Source: Herbaspirillum sp. 3R11
Lineage (GTDB): Bacteria > Pseudomonadota > Gammaproteobacteria > Burkholderiales > Burkholderiaceae_D
Assembly (NCBI RefSeq): GCF_004563925.1
Contig: NZ_SPNJ01000001.1
Span: 62,001 to 126,000 of the forward strand
Length of the DNA stretch: 64,000 bases
Direction of reading: 5' to 3'
Shown here: one piece after another, positions 1 through 10,580 of the stretch
Numbering within the stretch: the stretch's first letter is position 1
How the letters are laid out: every line of letters starts with the position of its first letter
The notes under the pieces: model-generated
The model's database searches: none
What the model was told of the DNA's origin: nothing
Seen by the model: only the letters and a program-made list of their open reading frames with translations
Made by a program: the position numbers and the translations under genes

Positions 1-1
1 T

Positions 2-25
2 GACCGGCTGATGGCCGGTCATTTT
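2..25 (+). terminator. Intrinsic terminator-like hairpin upstream of serC
   Basis: Seven-base arms GACCGGC (2-8) and GCCGGTC (14-20) enclose the loop TGATG and are followed by ATTTTC. It probably ends a gene lying before the window. In Burkholderiales gyrA often precedes serC, but that gene is not visible here. Confidence 0.5.
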
Positions 26-123
26 CATCCTGTTGCGCTTGTTTGTTCGGTCGTCTGTTGCTGTCCTTCCTGGCCTTGTTCTTGTATCGTTGCCTTGTCT
101 TTTCTTTATTTTTTACCTAGATC

Positions 124-1224
124 ATGGTCTACAATTTTTCCGCCGGTCCGGCCGTATTACCGAAAGAAGTGTTGCAGCAAGCTGCCGACGAAATGCTGGA
201 CTGGCACGGCAGCGGCATGTCCGTGATGGAAATGAGTCATCGCGGCAAGGAATACATGTCGATCATCGAGACGGCCTTGCGCGACATGCGCGAGCTGTTC
301 GCGGTGCCGGCCAATTACAAGATCCTGTTCCTGCAAGGCGGCGCCATCGCCGAGAACGCCATCATCCCGATGAACCTGGCCGGCTTGCGCGGCAAAGGCG
401 CGGGCGTGGCGGACTACATCAACACCGGCTCATGGTCGACCAAGTCGATCAAGGAAGCGCGGCGCTATTGCGAAGTCAACGTTGCCGCCTCGTCCGAAGC
501 TGAAAAATTCGCCCGCATCCCGGCGCGTGACACATGGAAGCTCTCCCGTAACGCCGCCTACGTGCATCTGTGCACCAATGAAACCATCGACGGCGTCGAA
601 TACCAGTTCACGCCTGACGTCGCAGCTGACACCGACAATGCGCCCATCGTGGCCGACATGTCGTCGCACATCCTGTCGCGCGCGGTGGATGTCTCCAAAT
701 ACGGCGTCATCTACGGCGGCGCGCAAAAGAACATCGGCCCGGCCGGACTGACCATCGTCATCGTGCGTGAAGACCTGCTCGGCCACGCCTTGCCGATCTG
801 CCCGTCGGCCTTCGACTGGAAGATCGTCGCCGATAACGACTCCATGTACAACACGCCGCCGACCTATGCGATCTACATCGCCGGCCTGGTGTTCCAGTGG
901 CTCAAGCGCCAGGGCGGCGTGGCCGAAATGGAACGCCGCAATATCGCCAAGGCCGACTTGCTGTACGACTATCTCGACAGCACCGAATTTTATACAACAC
1001 GGATTGCAAAGGACTGCCGTTCACGCATGAACGCGCCGTTTTTCCTGCATGACGAAACATTGAACGAGACATTCCTGGCCGGCGCCAAAGAGCGCGGCCT
1101 GCTGCAGCTGAAAGGCCACAAGTCGGTCGGCGGCATGCGCGCATCGATCTACAACGCGATGCCGATGGAAGGCGTAGAAGCATTGGTGGAGTACCTCCGC
1201 CACTTCGAACGCACACGCGGCTGA
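124..1224 (+). CDS. serC: Phosphoserine aminotransferase
   Basis: PLP-dependent aminotransferase converting 3-phosphohydroxypyruvate to phosphoserine (serine synthesis); it also acts on the analogous intermediate of pyridoxal phosphate synthesis. The 366-residue length matches the family. The N-terminus ([11 protein letters not shown]) is the class V aminotransferase opening. The PLP lysine is Lys202 in [11 protein letters not shown], and the C-terminus keeps [12 protein letters not shown]. The ATG at 124 has no strong Shine-Dalgarno sequence but aligns with known SerC starts. It is first in the aromatic/serine supraoperon, with pheA 170 bp downstream across a structured repeat. Identification is secure by family resemblance. 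Confidence 0.97.
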   Translation: MVYNFSAGPAVLPKEVLQQAADEMLDWHGSGMSVMEMSHRGKEYMSIIETALRDMRELFAVPANYKILFLQGGAIAENAIIPMNLAGLRGKGAGVADYINTGSWSTKSIKEARRYCEVNVAASSEAEKFARIPARDTWKLSRNAAYVHLCTNETIDGVEYQFTPDVAADTDNAPIVADMSSHILSRAVDVSKYGVIYGGAQKNIGPAGLTIVIVREDLLGHALPICPSAFDWKIVADNDSMYNTPPTYAIYIAGLVFQWLKRQGGVAEMERRNIAKADLLYDYLDSTEFYTTRIAKDCRSRMNAPFFLHDETLNETFLAGAKERGLLQLKGHKSVGGMRASIYNAMPMEGVEALVEYLRHFERTRG

Positions 1225-1328
1225 GAGCGACTGGAAAAACACCGCTGGCGGCGTTGCACCTCCTTGCCGTACTAGCGTACTGTCTGCGTCGGCGCGCCTT
1301 GCCACCGGCGTTTTGCCAGCCGCTCTCT
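1224..1328. repeat. Large imperfect inverted repeat filling the serC-pheA gap
   Basis: Arms of about 28 bases, starting AGAGCGACTGG (1224) and ending CCAGCCGCTCTCT (1328), match at roughly 24 of 28 positions. They enclose a second GTAC...GTAC core near 1269-1280. Two mismatches are A:C when read as plus-strand RNA but would be G:U pairs in minus-strand RNA. The element starts at the last base of the serC stop codon. It could be a dispersed repeat of this clade, an attenuator, or a processing site. No second copy was found in the window. Confidence 0.7.
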
Positions 1329-1394
1329 GAGGGTTGGGCTGACCGCATTTATTTGCTGCCGGCCGGAACGGATTGAACAAGAAAGACCACAACA

Positions 1395-2468
1395 ATGAGT
1401 GAAGACAAACTCTTGCCCTTGCGTCAGAAGATCGACGCCATCGATGCGCAAATCCTTGATTTGCTGAATCAGCGCGCGCGCGTCGCGCAGGAAGTCGGGC
1501 ACGTCAAGGCCGAGACCAATGCGCCGGTGTTCCGTCCCGAGCGTGAAGCGCAAGTGCTGCGCAAGGCTGCCGAACGCAATCCGGGGCCGTTGCTGGGCAC
1601 TGATATCCAGACCATTTTCCGTGAAGTCATGTCGGCCTGCCGCGCGCTGGAAAAGCGCGTGGTGGTGGCCTATCTCGGTCCCGAAGGCACCTTCAGCGAA
1701 CAAGCCGTGTACCAGCAGTTTGGTCACGCCGTCGAAGGCTTGCCGTGCGCGTCGATCGATGAAGTATTCCGCGATGCCGAAGCCGGCACTGCTGATTTCG
1801 GCGTGGTGCCGATCGAGAATTCTTCCGAAGGCGTGATCAATCGCACGCTGGACCTGCTACTGCAAACCACGTTGCGCATCAGCGGCGAGATTTCGATCCC
1901 GGTGCACCACAGCCTGATGACCAAAGCGGGCGGCATGCAAGGCGTGACACGCATTTGCGCGCACTCGCAGGCGCTGGCGCAATGCAACGCCTGGCTCAAC
2001 CAGAATTATCCCGGCGTCGAGCGCCAGGCCGTGGCGTCCAACGCCGAAGCCGCGCGCATGGCCGGCGAAGATACTACCGTGGCCGCCATCGCCGGTGAAA
2101 TCGCCGGGCAGAAATACAACCTGCAAACCGTCAACGCGCACATCCAGGACGACCCGCACAACCGCACGCGCTTCGCCGTCATCGGCCGCCTGCAAACGGC
2201 GCCGTCCGGTCGCGACCAGACTTCCATCGTGCTGTCCGTGCCGAACAAGGCCGGCGCCGTCTACAACCTGCTGGCGCCGCTGGCCAAGCATGGCGTATCG
2301 ATGACGCGCTTCGAGTCACGCCCGGCGCGCATGGGTGCGTGGGAATATTATTTCTACGTCGACCTCGAAGGTCACGAGCAGGACGAAAAAGTCGCCAAGG
2401 CGCTGGCCGAGCTCAAGGAGAACGCCGCGTTCTTCAAGCTGCTCGGCTCTTACCCCTTTACCGTATAA
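1395..2468 (+). CDS. pheA: Bifunctional chorismate mutase / prephenate dehydratase (P-protein)
   Basis: Converts chorismate to prephenate and then to phenylpyruvate for phenylalanine synthesis. The protein has 357 residues. Residues 1-90 form the AroQ chorismate mutase helix bundle (LRQKIDAIDAQILDLLNQRA). Residues about 93-270 are prephenate dehydratase, beginning VAYLGPEGTFSEQAV and including the catalytic HNRTRFAVIG segment. Residues about 275-357 are an ACT domain with the ESRP motif that binds phenylalanine, so feedback inhibition is expected. hisC follows after 18 bp, suggesting cotranscription. Confidence 0.96.
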   Translation: MSEDKLLPLRQKIDAIDAQILDLLNQRARVAQEVGHVKAETNAPVFRPEREAQVLRKAAERNPGPLLGTDIQTIFREVMSACRALEKRVVVAYLGPEGTFSEQAVYQQFGHAVEGLPCASIDEVFRDAEAGTADFGVVPIENSSEGVINRTLDLLLQTTLRISGEISIPVHHSLMTKAGGMQGVTRICAHSQALAQCNAWLNQNYPGVERQAVASNAEAARMAGEDTTVAAIAGEIAGQKYNLQTVNAHIQDDPHNRTRFAVIGRLQTAPSGRDQTSIVLSVPNKAGAVYNLLAPLAKHGVSMTRFESRPARMGAWEYYFYVDLEGHEQDEKVAKALAELKENAAFFKLLGSYPFTV

Positions 2469-2486
2469 ATCATTCGAAGGTTCATC

Positions 2487-3593
2487 ATGTCCACACCATT
2501 TGGTCCGGAATACGTGCGCGCGCTGGCGCCTTACCAGGCAGGCAAACCTATCGCTGAAGTCGCCCGCGAATTCGGGCTCGACGAGAGCAAGATCATCAAG
2601 CTGGCGTCCAATGAAAACCCGTTGGGCATGCCGGAGTCGGCACGTCTGGCGATGCAACAGGCGATTGCCGACATCGGCCGTTATCCCGACGCCAACGGTT
2701 TTGACCTGAAGGCTGCCATCAGTGCCAAGTATGGCGTGCCGCAGGACTGGGTCACGCTGGGCAACGGCAGCAACGACATCCTCGAACTGGCGGCGCACGC
2801 CTTCGTGCAGCCGAAGCAGTCGGTGGTGTATGCGCAGTACGGCTTCCTGGTCTACGCACTGGCCACGCAAGCGGTCGGCGCGCGCGCCATCGAAGTCAAG
2901 GCCAAGGATTTCGGGCATGACCTGCAAGCCATGGCGGCGGCGATTGCCGACGACACGCGCCTGGTGTTCATCGCCAACCCGAACAACCCGACCGGCACCT
3001 TCCTGCCGGCGGCCGAGCTGGAGGCCTTCCTCAAGGCGGTGCCGCAGCACGTCGTCGTGGTCATCGACGAGGCGTACAACGAATACCTGTCGGCCGACCT
3101 GCAATACGAATCGACCGACTGGGTGCGCACTTTCCCGAATCTGATCGTCTCGCGCACCATGTCCAAGGCCTATGGCCTGGCCGGCCTGCGCGTCGGTTTC
3201 GCGATCGGGCAGCCGGGCGTGACCGATCTGCTCAATCGCATCCGTCAACCGTTCAACGTCAATTCGCTGGCGCAAGCCGCCGCGGTTGCCGCGTTGACCG
3301 ACAAGGCTTTCCTGCAAAAAAGCGCCGAGGTCAATGCGCAAGGTTACAAGCAACTGATCCAGGCTTTCGACGAGCTCGGACTGACCTATGTGCCGTCCTA
3401 CGGCAACTTCGTACTGGTCAAGGTGGGCGACGATGACGGCGCCGGTGCGCGCGTCAATCTCGCGCTGCTCAAGCAGGGCATCATCGTGCGTCCGGTCGGC
3501 AACTACGGCTTGCCGCAATGGTTGCGTATCACGGTCGGTCTGCCCGAAGAAAACGCCGCGTTCATCGCCGCCTTGAAAACCATCCTGGGTTGA
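2487..3593 (+). CDS. hisC: Histidinol-phosphate / aromatic aminotransferase
   Basis: Fold-type I PLP aminotransferase of 368 residues. The conserved N-terminal motif KLASNENPLG is present, as is NPNNPTGTF, and the PLP lysine is Lys227 in SRTMSKAYGLAGLRVG. Family knowledge says HisC makes histidinol phosphate. The position between pheA and tyrA suggests this paralogue also, or mainly, transaminates phenylpyruvate and hydroxyphenylpyruvate; that is inference. AAGG lies about ten bases before the ATG. The stop codon runs into the GAGG preceding tyrA. Confidence 0.93.
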   Translation: MSTPFGPEYVRALAPYQAGKPIAEVAREFGLDESKIIKLASNENPLGMPESARLAMQQAIADIGRYPDANGFDLKAAISAKYGVPQDWVTLGNGSNDILELAAHAFVQPKQSVVYAQYGFLVYALATQAVGARAIEVKAKDFGHDLQAMAAAIADDTRLVFIANPNNPTGTFLPAAELEAFLKAVPQHVVVVIDEAYNEYLSADLQYESTDWVRTFPNLIVSRTMSKAYGLAGLRVGFAIGQPGVTDLLNRIRQPFNVNSLAQAAAVAALTDKAFLQKSAEVNAQGYKQLIQAFDELGLTYVPSYGNFVLVKVGDDDGAGARVNLALLKQGIIVRPVGNYGLPQWLRITVGLPEENAAFIAALKTILG

Positions 3594-3604
3594 GGCGGCA
3601 CATA

Positions 3605-4501
3605 GTGAAGAAAATTGTTGTCTTCGGCGTCGGCCTGATCGGTGGTTCGTTTGCGCTGGCGCTGAAAAAAGCCGGTGCAGTCGCGCATGTGGTCGGCGTC
3701 GGCCGCAGCGAAACATCGCTGTTGCGTGCGAAAGAACTGGGCATCATCGACGAGGCAAGCACCTCGGTTGCCGATGCGGTGCAGGATGCGGATCTGATCT
3801 TGCTGGCGGCGCCGGTGGCGCAGACCGGCGCCATCCTCGCGAGCATCGAGCCGTATTTGCAGCCCGGCACCGTGGTAACCGATGCCGGCAGCACCAAGGC
3901 CGATGTGGTGGCCGCGGCGCGCGCTGCGCTGGGCGACAAGATCGGTCAATTCGTGCCGGGCCATCCGATTGCCGGGCGCGAGCAAAATGGGCCCGATGCG
4001 GCGCTGGTCGATTTGTACGTCGGCAAGAAAACCGTCATCACGTCGCTGGACGAGAACACGGAGCGGGACATCGAACGCGTGGCGCAAGCCTGGCAGGCCT
4101 GTGGCGCCAGCATCCATCGCCTCAGTCCGCAAGAACACGATGCGGTGTTCGCTTCGGTCAGCCATTTGCCGCACCTGCTGGCGTATGCGTTGGTCGACGA
4201 TATCGCTTCCAAGCCGCATGCGCCCATCCTGTTTCAGTACGCTGCGAGCGGTTTCCGCGACTTCACGCGCATTGCCGGCTCGTCGCCTGAAATGTGGCGC
4301 GATATTTCGCTGGCCAATCGCGCCGCATTGCTGCATGAGCTGGACGCGTATCTGGTGCAGCTGATCCGCATGCGCAAGATGCTGGTCGAGCGCGACAGCG
4401 ACGGCCTGGAAAAAATTTACGCCAATGCCCAGCAGGCGCGGCACAATTGGACTGCCGCAATCGAAACCGCCGAGCGGCAGAACAAAGAAGGCGGCGACTG
4501 A
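3605..4501 (+). CDS. tyrA: Prephenate dehydrogenase
   Basis: NAD(P)-dependent oxidative decarboxylation of prephenate to 4-hydroxyphenylpyruvate in tyrosine synthesis. I chose the GTG at 3605 (298 residues) because it puts the dinucleotide-binding loop GVGLIGG at residues 8-14, as is usual. A longer ATG-initiated frame would add 29 residues overlapping hisC. The segment FVPGHPIAGREQNGP carries the conserved catalytic His region, and SHLPHLLAYAL is also typical. GAGG overlapping the hisC stop serves as ribosome binding site, so translation is probably coupled. There is no fused chorismate mutase or ACT domain. Confidence 0.94.
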   Translation: MKKIVVFGVGLIGGSFALALKKAGAVAHVVGVGRSETSLLRAKELGIIDEASTSVADAVQDADLILLAAPVAQTGAILASIEPYLQPGTVVTDAGSTKADVVAAARAALGDKIGQFVPGHPIAGREQNGPDAALVDLYVGKKTVITSLDENTERDIERVAQAWQACGASIHRLSPQEHDAVFASVSHLPHLLAYALVDDIASKPHAPILFQYAASGFRDFTRIAGSSPEMWRDISLANRAALLHELDAYLVQLIRMRKMLVERDSDGLEKIYANAQQARHNWTAAIETAERQNKEGGD

Positions 4502-4574
4502 GCACGCCTGTCCGCCGGATTTTCAGAACTAGCCGTAGAACAACCCACAGAACCACCACAGACAACTATTCCCG

Positions 4575-5906
4575 ATGAAGCCAGCTTCCTATCCCCGCCA
4601 TATTGACCTCAATCCCGTGGCGCATGTCCAGGGCACGGTCAAACTGCCCGGCTCCAAAAGCATCTCGAACCGCATCCTGCTGCTGGCGGCGTTGTCGCGC
4701 GGCACCACCAAGATCATGGACCTGCTGGCCTCCGACGACACGCTGGTGATGCTGATGGCTTTGCAGCAACTCGGCGTCAAATGGGAGCAGGTCGAAGGCA
4801 CCCAGGACTACATCGTGCACGGCGTCGACGGCGTGTTGCCGGTGCACCAGGCCGATCTGTTCATGGGCAACGCCGGCACCGCGATCCGTCCGTTGACGGC
4901 GGCTCTGGCGGTGATCGGTGGCGACTACACCTTGCACGGCGTGCCGCGCATGCACGAGCGGCCGATCGGCGATCTGGTCGACGCGCTCAACGACGTTGGC
5001 ATGCGCATCGAGTACACCGGCAATCCCGGCTATCCGCCGCTGCATATCCGCCGCGGCATGCTCAATGCCCATCGCATGAAGGTGCGCGGTAATGTCTCCA
5101 GCCAGTTCCTGACGGCCTTGCTGATGGCGGCGCCGTTGATGGCCAGGGATGAGCCGATGACGATCGAGGTGATCGGCGAACTGATTTCCAAGCCCTACAT
5201 CGAAATCACGCTGAACCTGATGCGGCGCTTCGGTGTAGATGTCCAGCGCGACGGCTGGCAGTCTTTCACGGTGACAGCCGGGCAGCACTATCAGAGCCCG
5301 GGCACCATTCACGTCGAAGGCGATGCCTCGTCGGCTTCGTATTTCCTGGCGGCGGGCGCCATCGCCGGCGGTCCGATCCGGGTGGAAGGCGTCGGCAAGG
5401 ACAGCATCCAGGGTGACGTCCGTTTCGTCGAAGCGTTGCGCCAGATGGGGGTGACCATCACGATGGGCGACAACTGGATCGAAGCATCGTCGAATGGCGT
5501 GCTCAAGGCCATTGACACCGATTTCAACCATATTCCCGATGCCGCCATGACCATCGCGGTAGCGGCGTTGTATGCCGACGGCACCAGCGTGCTGCGCAAT
5601 ATTGCCAGTTGGCGCGTCAAGGAAACCGACCGCCTGGCCGCGATGGCGACCGAACTGCGCAAGCTCGGTGCGACCGTGGAAGAAGGCGCCGATTACCTGA
5701 GCGTGACGCCGCCGCAACAGCTGACGCCCGCCACCATCGACACCTATGACGATCATCGCATGGCGATGTGTTTCTCGCTGGCATCACTCGACGGCGCCGC
5801 ACGCCGCGGTACGCAGGTGCGCATCAATGATCCGAAATGCGTGGCCAAGACTTTCCCGGATTATTTCCGGGTGTTTCAGCATATTGCCGAACAGACACTG
5901 ATTTGA
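4575..5906 (+). CDS. aroA: 5-enolpyruvylshikimate-3-phosphate synthase
   Basis: Transfers enolpyruvate from PEP to shikimate-3-phosphate, the sixth shikimate pathway step. The protein has 443 residues. Signatures are the substrate loop PGSKSISNR near residues 25-33, [15 protein letters not shown], which resembles the class I form, and the C-terminal [11 protein letters not shown]. The ATG at 4575 lies 73 bp after tyrA. cmk follows 34 bp downstream. The enzyme supplies chorismate for the pheA and tyrA products encoded just upstream. Confidence 0.97.
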   Translation: MKPASYPRHIDLNPVAHVQGTVKLPGSKSISNRILLLAALSRGTTKIMDLLASDDTLVMLMALQQLGVKWEQVEGTQDYIVHGVDGVLPVHQADLFMGNAGTAIRPLTAALAVIGGDYTLHGVPRMHERPIGDLVDALNDVGMRIEYTGNPGYPPLHIRRGMLNAHRMKVRGNVSSQFLTALLMAAPLMARDEPMTIEVIGELISKPYIEITLNLMRRFGVDVQRDGWQSFTVTAGQHYQSPGTIHVEGDASSASYFLAAGAIAGGPIRVEGVGKDSIQGDVRFVEALRQMGVTITMGDNWIEASSNGVLKAIDTDFNHIPDAAMTIAVAALYADGTSVLRNIASWRVKETDRLAAMATELRKLGATVEEGADYLSVTPPQQLTPATIDTYDDHRMAMCFSLASLDGAARRGTQVRINDPKCVAKTFPDYFRVFQHIAEQTLI

Positions 5907-5940
5907 CTCATCCAGAATTAATCAACAAGCGGGGATCCCC

Positions 5941-6603
5941 ATGAACACGGCAAATATTCCCGTCATCGCCATTGACGGCCCGACTGCATCGGGCAAAGGT
6001 ACGGTTGCGCAACGCGTCGCTCAGCAACTGGGCTTCCACTATCTCGATTCGGGCGCCTTGTACCGTCTGACGGCGCTGTCGGCGATTCGCCGCGGCGTCG
6101 AAATGAATGACGAACACGGCCTGGCCAAGAGCGCCGAGCACCTCAACTGCCATTTCGACGGCGGCCATATCTTCCTGGCCAATGAAGACGTTTCCCAGGC
6201 CATCCGCGCCGAAGAAGTGGGCAACACTGCCTCGAAAATTGCCGTTCTGGCAACGGTTCGCCATGCCCTGTACGGCTTGCAACTCGGTTTTCGCAAGGCG
6301 CCGGGTCTGGTCGCGGACGGTCGGGACATGGGCACGGTGATCTTCCCGCATGCCCCCCTGAAGGTCTTTTTGACCGCCAGCGTCGAGGCGAGGGCGCAAA
6401 GACGCTATAAGCAATTGATTGACAAGGGTTTTCCTGCTAATATGGAAGACCTCTCCAAGGACCTGCGGGAACGCGATGCGCGCGATATGAATCGTGCGTC
6501 GGCGCCGCTCAAGCCGGCGGAGGGTGCATATCTACTGGATACTTCCGACATGACGGCCGATGAGGCGGTCAGGCAGGTGCTCAGCTGGTACGCAGCTTTA
6601 TAA
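5941..6603 (+). CDS. cmk: Cytidylate kinase
   Basis: Phosphorylates CMP and dCMP with ATP. The 220-residue protein carries the P-loop GPTASGKGT at residues 14-21, the CMP-binding segment [14 protein letters not shown], and [31 protein letters not shown] precedes the ATG. The aroA-cmk-rpsA order is a long-conserved proteobacterial arrangement linking nucleotide supply with translation. Confidence 0.96.
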   Translation: MNTANIPVIAIDGPTASGKGTVAQRVAQQLGFHYLDSGALYRLTALSAIRRGVEMNDEHGLAKSAEHLNCHFDGGHIFLANEDVSQAIRAEEVGNTASKIAVLATVRHALYGLQLGFRKAPGLVADGRDMGTVIFPHAPLKVFLTASVEARAQRRYKQLIDKGFPANMEDLSKDLRERDARDMNRASAPLKPAEGAYLLDTSDMTADEAVRQVLSWYAAL

Positions 6604-6790
6604 GTGCTTTATAAGTTTTTGTTGCAGCTTTATCTGTTGTTTCTGTAACGCCATTGGTGCTCGCCTGATGCAAAGTCCGGCGGGTGTTGATAAACCTAAA
6701 CCCATTATTCATCGCCTTTTGCATGCATCTCCAGCAGTCTGATTTATGCAAGTTGCGACCGGATACTGGCCAACACCTTTCTTAAACTCT

Positions 6791-8506
6791 ATGTCTACCA
6801 CTACTGTCCTGGCTCCTGGAGCCGCTGGCGCTGATGCATTTGCAGCGCTGTTTGAAGAATCGCTGTCACGTCAAGACATGCGTTCTGGTGAAGTCATTTC
6901 GGCTGAAGTCGTCCGCCTCGACCATAACTTCGTTATCGTCAACGCCGGCCTGAAGTCCGAAGCCTTCATTCCTATCGAAGAATTCAAAAATGACAACGGC
7001 GAACTCGAAGTCAACGTCGGTGATTTCATCTCCGTCGCAATCGAATCGCTGGAAAACGGTTTCGGCGACACTATCCTGTCGCGTGACAAGGCCAAGCGTC
7101 TGGCATCGTGGCTCTCGCTCGAAAAAGCGATGGAGTCCGGCGAGATCGTTGTTGGTACTGTCAATGGCAAGGTCAAGGGCGGTCTGACTGTTCTGACCAA
7201 CGGCATCCGTGCCTTCCTGCCAGGTTCGCTGGTGGATACACGTCCGGTCAAGGATACAACGCCTTTCGAAGGCAAGACCCTGGAATTCAAGGTCATCAAG
7301 CTGGATCGCAAGCGCAACAACGTCGTGTTGTCGCGTCGCGCCGTCATCGAAGCGTCGATGGGCGAAGAGCGTCAAAAGCTGATGGAAACCCTGAAAGAAG
7401 GCACCGTGGTTACCGGCGTCGTCAAGAACATCACCGACTACGGCGCGTTCGTGGATCTGGGCGGTATCGACGGCCTGTTGCACATCACCGATCTGGCATG
7501 GCGTCGTGTGCGTCACCCATCGGAAGTGCTCACAGTCGGTCAAGAGATCACTGCCAAGGTCCTCAAGTACGATCAAGAGAAGAACCGTGTTTCGCTGGGC
7601 GTCAAGCAACTGGGCGACGATCCATGGACCGGTTTGTCCCGTCGTTACCCACAAGGCACACGTCTGTTCGGCAAGGTCACCAACCTGACCGACTACGGCG
7701 CATTCGTCGAAGTCGAGCAAGGTATCGAAGGCCTGGTGCACGTTTCCGAAATGGATTGGACCAACAAGAACGTCGCGCCTAACAAGGTTGTTCAGCTGGG
7801 CGATGAAGTTGAAGTCATGGTTCTGGAAATCGACGAAGAGCGTCGCCGTATCAGCCTGGGCATGAAGCAATGCAAGGCGAACCCATGGGACGACTTCGCT
7901 GTTACCCACAAGAAGGGCGACAAGGTCAAGGGCGCAATCAAGTCGATTACTGACTTCGGCGTGTTCATCGGCCTGACCGGCAACATCGACGGTCTGGTTC
8001 ACCTGTCCGACCTGTCCTGGACTGAAACCGGCGAAGAAGCCGTGCGCAAGTTCAAGAAGGGCGACGAACTGGAAGCAGTTGTTCTGGCAATCGACGTCGA
8101 GCGCGAGCGCGTTTCCCTGGGCGTCAAGCAGCTGGAAGGCGATCCGTTCAACAACTTCGCTGCAATGAACGACAAGGGTGCACTGGTCAACGGTACAGTC
8201 AAGTCGGTCGAGCCTAAGGGCGCAGTGATCCAGTTGTCGGAAGAAGTCGAAGGCTACCTGCGTGCATCCGAAATCTCGCGCGACCGCGTTGAAGATGCCG
8301 GTACACACCTGAAGGTCGGCGACAGCGTTGAAGCGCTGGTCATCAACATCGACCGCAAGGCACGCAGCATCCAATTGTCCATCAAGGCAAAGGACAACGC
8401 TGAGACTCAGGAAGCAATGCAAAAGATGTCTACGGACTCCAGCGCAGCTTCCGGTACCACCAGCCTGGGTGCACTGCTGAAGGCAAAGCTCGACAACAAG
8501 AACTGA
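6791..8506 (+). CDS. rpsA: 30S ribosomal protein S1
   Basis: Binds mRNA and brings it to the 30S subunit. From the ATG at 6791 the protein has 571 residues, close to the 557 of E. coli S1. An in-frame ATG at 6746 would add 15 residues with no family counterpart. Six S1 repeats follow the FAALFEESL opening; repeats 3-6 contain the characteristic [30 protein letters not shown] and related cores. No clear Shine-Dalgarno precedes the start, as is common for rpsA. The 187-bp gap after cmk (6604-6790) may hold a leader used in autoregulation, but I could not fix a promoter there. Confidence 0.96.
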   Translation: MSTTTVLAPGAAGADAFAALFEESLSRQDMRSGEVISAEVVRLDHNFVIVNAGLKSEAFIPIEEFKNDNGELEVNVGDFISVAIESLENGFGDTILSRDKAKRLASWLSLEKAMESGEIVVGTVNGKVKGGLTVLTNGIRAFLPGSLVDTRPVKDTTPFEGKTLEFKVIKLDRKRNNVVLSRRAVIEASMGEERQKLMETLKEGTVVTGVVKNITDYGAFVDLGGIDGLLHITDLAWRRVRHPSEVLTVGQEITAKVLKYDQEKNRVSLGVKQLGDDPWTGLSRRYPQGTRLFGKVTNLTDYGAFVEVEQGIEGLVHVSEMDWTNKNVAPNKVVQLGDEVEVMVLEIDEERRRISLGMKQCKANPWDDFAVTHKKGDKVKGAIKSITDFGVFIGLTGNIDGLVHLSDLSWTETGEEAVRKFKKGDELEAVVLAIDVERERVSLGVKQLEGDPFNNFAAMNDKGALVNGTVKSVEPKGAVIQLSEEVEGYLRASEISRDRVEDAGTHLKVGDSVEALVINIDRKARSIQLSIKAKDNAETQEAMQKMSTDSSAASGTTSLGALLKAKLDNKN

Positions 8507-8519
8507 TCAGTCGAGCACA

Positions 8520-8825
8520 ATGACCAAGTCTGAGCTGATCGCTCGCCTGGCTGAGCGTTATCCGCAACTTGTCGCCAAGGATGCGGATTACGCGGTCAAA
8601 ACCATTCTCGATGCCATGGTTGATGCATTAGCAACCGGCCAGCGCATCGAGATCCGTGGTTTTGGTAGCTTTGCGTTAAATCGCAGGCCGCCTCGCATCG
8701 GTCGCAATCCCAAGTCGGGCGATAAAGTGATGGTGCCGGAAAAGCGCGTGCCTCACTTCAAGCCTGGCAAGGAATTGCGGGAGCGTGTCGACGCCATGGT
8801 GGGGCAACCCATCAAGGAAGACTAG
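8520..8825 (+). CDS. ihfB: Integration host factor beta subunit
   Basis: DNA-bending HU/IHF-family protein that pairs with IhfA. The 101-residue sequence has the standard fold: helices at the N-terminus, then [20 protein letters not shown], whose proline-tipped arm inserts into the minor groove, and [16 protein letters not shown]. It starts 13 bp after rpsA, the usual neighbour, and is closed by a good terminator at 8903. The C-terminus is a few residues longer than E. coli IhfB. Confidence 0.95.
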   Translation: MTKSELIARLAERYPQLVAKDADYAVKTILDAMVDALATGQRIEIRGFGSFALNRRPPRIGRNPKSGDKVMVPEKRVPHFKPGKELRERVDAMVGQPIKED

Positions 8826-8902
8826 TTGACGCTTCGCCGCTGTAGCGGTGAAGCAGTTGGGCGCTACGAGTGCAATAGTGTAAATAGCGCTTAACAAAAT
8901 GA

Positions 8903-8929
8903 ACGGCATCTTTGGATGCCGTTTTTTTT
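8903..8929 (+). terminator. Intrinsic terminator after ihfB
   Basis: ACGGCATC (8903-8910) pairs with GATGCCGT (8915-8922) across a TTTG loop and is followed by eight T residues. A second hairpin, CTTCGCCGCT/AGCGGTGAAG at 8829-8850, sits just after the ihfB stop without a T run. Confidence 0.9.
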
Positions 8930-9033
8930 CACGTACAATTTCACATCTGCCGCGCCTTCTGCGCGAGCGGTCAAGCAGTACCATGTCGCCGTACCTGCGG
9001 GTCCGGTCAATACATCGAAAAAGGATTTGCGCC

Positions 9034-9360
9034 ATGAAGATAATTTCAAGACTGATTGCGGCCATCCTCTTTATCCTTTTCTTTTTCTTCGCGTTGAAAA
9101 ATACGCAGGAAATCACGCTGCATTTCTTCCTCGGCTATGAACGCACCGATCCGCTGGTGCTGGTGCTGCTCGTATGCTTCGTCGGCGGCGCCATCCTCGG
9201 CGTGCTGGCGATGACCCCGCTGGTGTTCCGCCATCGCCGCGAAGCGTCGAAGCAAAAGAAGAGTCTTGCCGTGCTGCAGAAGGAGCGCGAGGCCCAGTTG
9301 CTGGCCCAGACTCAGCCGCCGCAGCCGGACAGCGTGGTTCCACCTCAGCATCTCATCTGA
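9034..9360 (+). CDS. lapA: LPS assembly protein A (DUF1049 membrane protein)
   Basis: Inner-membrane protein of 108 residues that in enterics works with LapB to tune LPS synthesis. The ATG at 9034 is preceded by AAGGAT at a suitable distance. The longer frame starting at 8899 begins inside the ihfB terminator and is rejected. Two membrane segments are visible (ISRLIAAILFILFFFFAL and VLVLLVCFVGGAILGVLAM), with the conserved KNTQEITLHFF between them and a charged coiled tail after. lapB follows 12 bp later. Confidence 0.88.
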   Translation: MKIISRLIAAILFILFFFFALKNTQEITLHFFLGYERTDPLVLVLLVCFVGGAILGVLAMTPLVFRHRREASKQKKSLAVLQKEREAQLLAQTQPPQPDSVVPPQHLI

Positions 9361-9372
9361 TCGCGGTTTTAT

Positions 9373-10548
9373 ATGGAATTTGAATTCTGGTGGCTGTTGG
9401 GCATTCCTGTCTTTTTCGGACTGGGATGGATCGCGGCGCGGGTCGACATCAATCAATTGTTGTCCGAGTCACGGACGCTGCCGCGCGGCTATTTCAAAGG
9501 CTTGAATTTCCTGCTCAACGAGCAACCCGACAAGGCCATTGACGCTTTCATCGAAATCGTCAAGCTGGATCCTGAAACGGTGGAATTGCATTTCGCCCTC
9601 GGCAACCTGTTTCGCCGGCGCGGCGAAACCGAGCGCGCCATCCGGGTTCACCAGAACCTGCTGGCGCGTCCCGATTTGCCGGCCGAGCACAAGGCGCACG
9701 CCCAGTACGAGCTCGGTCAGGATTATCTCAAGGCCGGTCTGCTGGATCGCGCCGAAGAGACCTTCCATCTGCTCAATGACACCCAATACGGTGCCCAGGC
9801 CGGGCGCGCGCTGCTGGAAATCTACCAGCGTGAAAAAGAATGGGCGCGCGCCATCAAGGCCGCGGAAACCCTGCAATCTGCAGGCGCCGGTGGCCGGCAA
9901 AAAGAGATCGCCCAGTTCTATTGTGAATTGGCTGAAGACGAGTTGGTGCACACGCATCCCGACGCCGCCATGAGCCTGTTGGAAAAAGCGCTGGCGACCG
10001 ATCGCAAGAGCGTGCGCGCGACCATGCTGCTGGGCGACGTTTACCGCGCCAAGGGCGATATCGAAGCCGCCTTGCTGGCCTGGCGCCGGGTCGAACACCA
10101 AAGCGTTCCGCATGCCGCGCTGGTGGCGCAGCGACTGCTCGACGGCTACCAGGCGGTGGGGCGCATGCAAGAAGGCCTGAATCTGCTGCGCTCGTATCTG
10201 GCCGAAGCACCCTCGATCGATTTGCTGGAAGTGGTGTTCAAGGCAGTGCTGGAACTGGAAGGCGTGGAAGCCGCCAACCAACTGGTCAGCGACGAGTTGC
10301 GCCGCACGCCGACCTTGCTCGGCCTCGACAAATTCCTCGAGGCGCGCATGCTGAACGCGCCTGCTGAAATACGTCCGGAACTCGCGGTGGTGAAAACGCT
10401 GGTGCACAGCTACACGCAAAAGCTGGCGCGTTACCAATGTACTCATTGCGGCTTCAAGGCGCGCCAGTTCTATTGGCATTGCCCCGGCTGCAACCATTGG
10501 GAAACTTACCCGCCGCGCCGCACTGAAGAATTGAACGTAATGAACTAG
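9373..10548 (+). CDS. lapB: LPS assembly protein B (TPR and rubredoxin-like)
   Basis: In E. coli LapB (YciM) controls LpxC turnover by FtsH and coordinates LPS synthesis. This 391-residue protein has an N-terminal membrane anchor ([18 protein letters not shown]), then a string of TPR helices such as [20 protein letters not shown] and [20 protein letters not shown]. The C-terminal metal-binding rubredoxin-type knuckle has two CxxC pairs (CTHC and CPGC), which the family requires. It forms an operon with lapA. ugd and a heptose kinase follow, consistent with envelope functions. Confidence 0.93.
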   Translation: MEFEFWWLLGIPVFFGLGWIAARVDINQLLSESRTLPRGYFKGLNFLLNEQPDKAIDAFIEIVKLDPETVELHFALGNLFRRRGETERAIRVHQNLLARPDLPAEHKAHAQYELGQDYLKAGLLDRAEETFHLLNDTQYGAQAGRALLEIYQREKEWARAIKAAETLQSAGAGGRQKEIAQFYCELAEDELVHTHPDAAMSLLEKALATDRKSVRATMLLGDVYRAKGDIEAALLAWRRVEHQSVPHAALVAQRLLDGYQAVGRMQEGLNLLRSYLAEAPSIDLLEVVFKAVLELEGVEAANQLVSDELRRTPTLLGLDKFLEARMLNAPAEIRPELAVVKTLVHSYTQKLARYQCTHCGFKARQFYWHCPGCNHWETYPPRRTEELNVMN

Positions 10549-10580
10549 AGTGCCGACGCACTCGCATCTGTAGGAATATT

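Noticed and set aside
6746-6790. Earlier ATG for rpsA
   Set aside because: The extra 15 residues match no S1 protein; FAALFEESL should lie close to the start.
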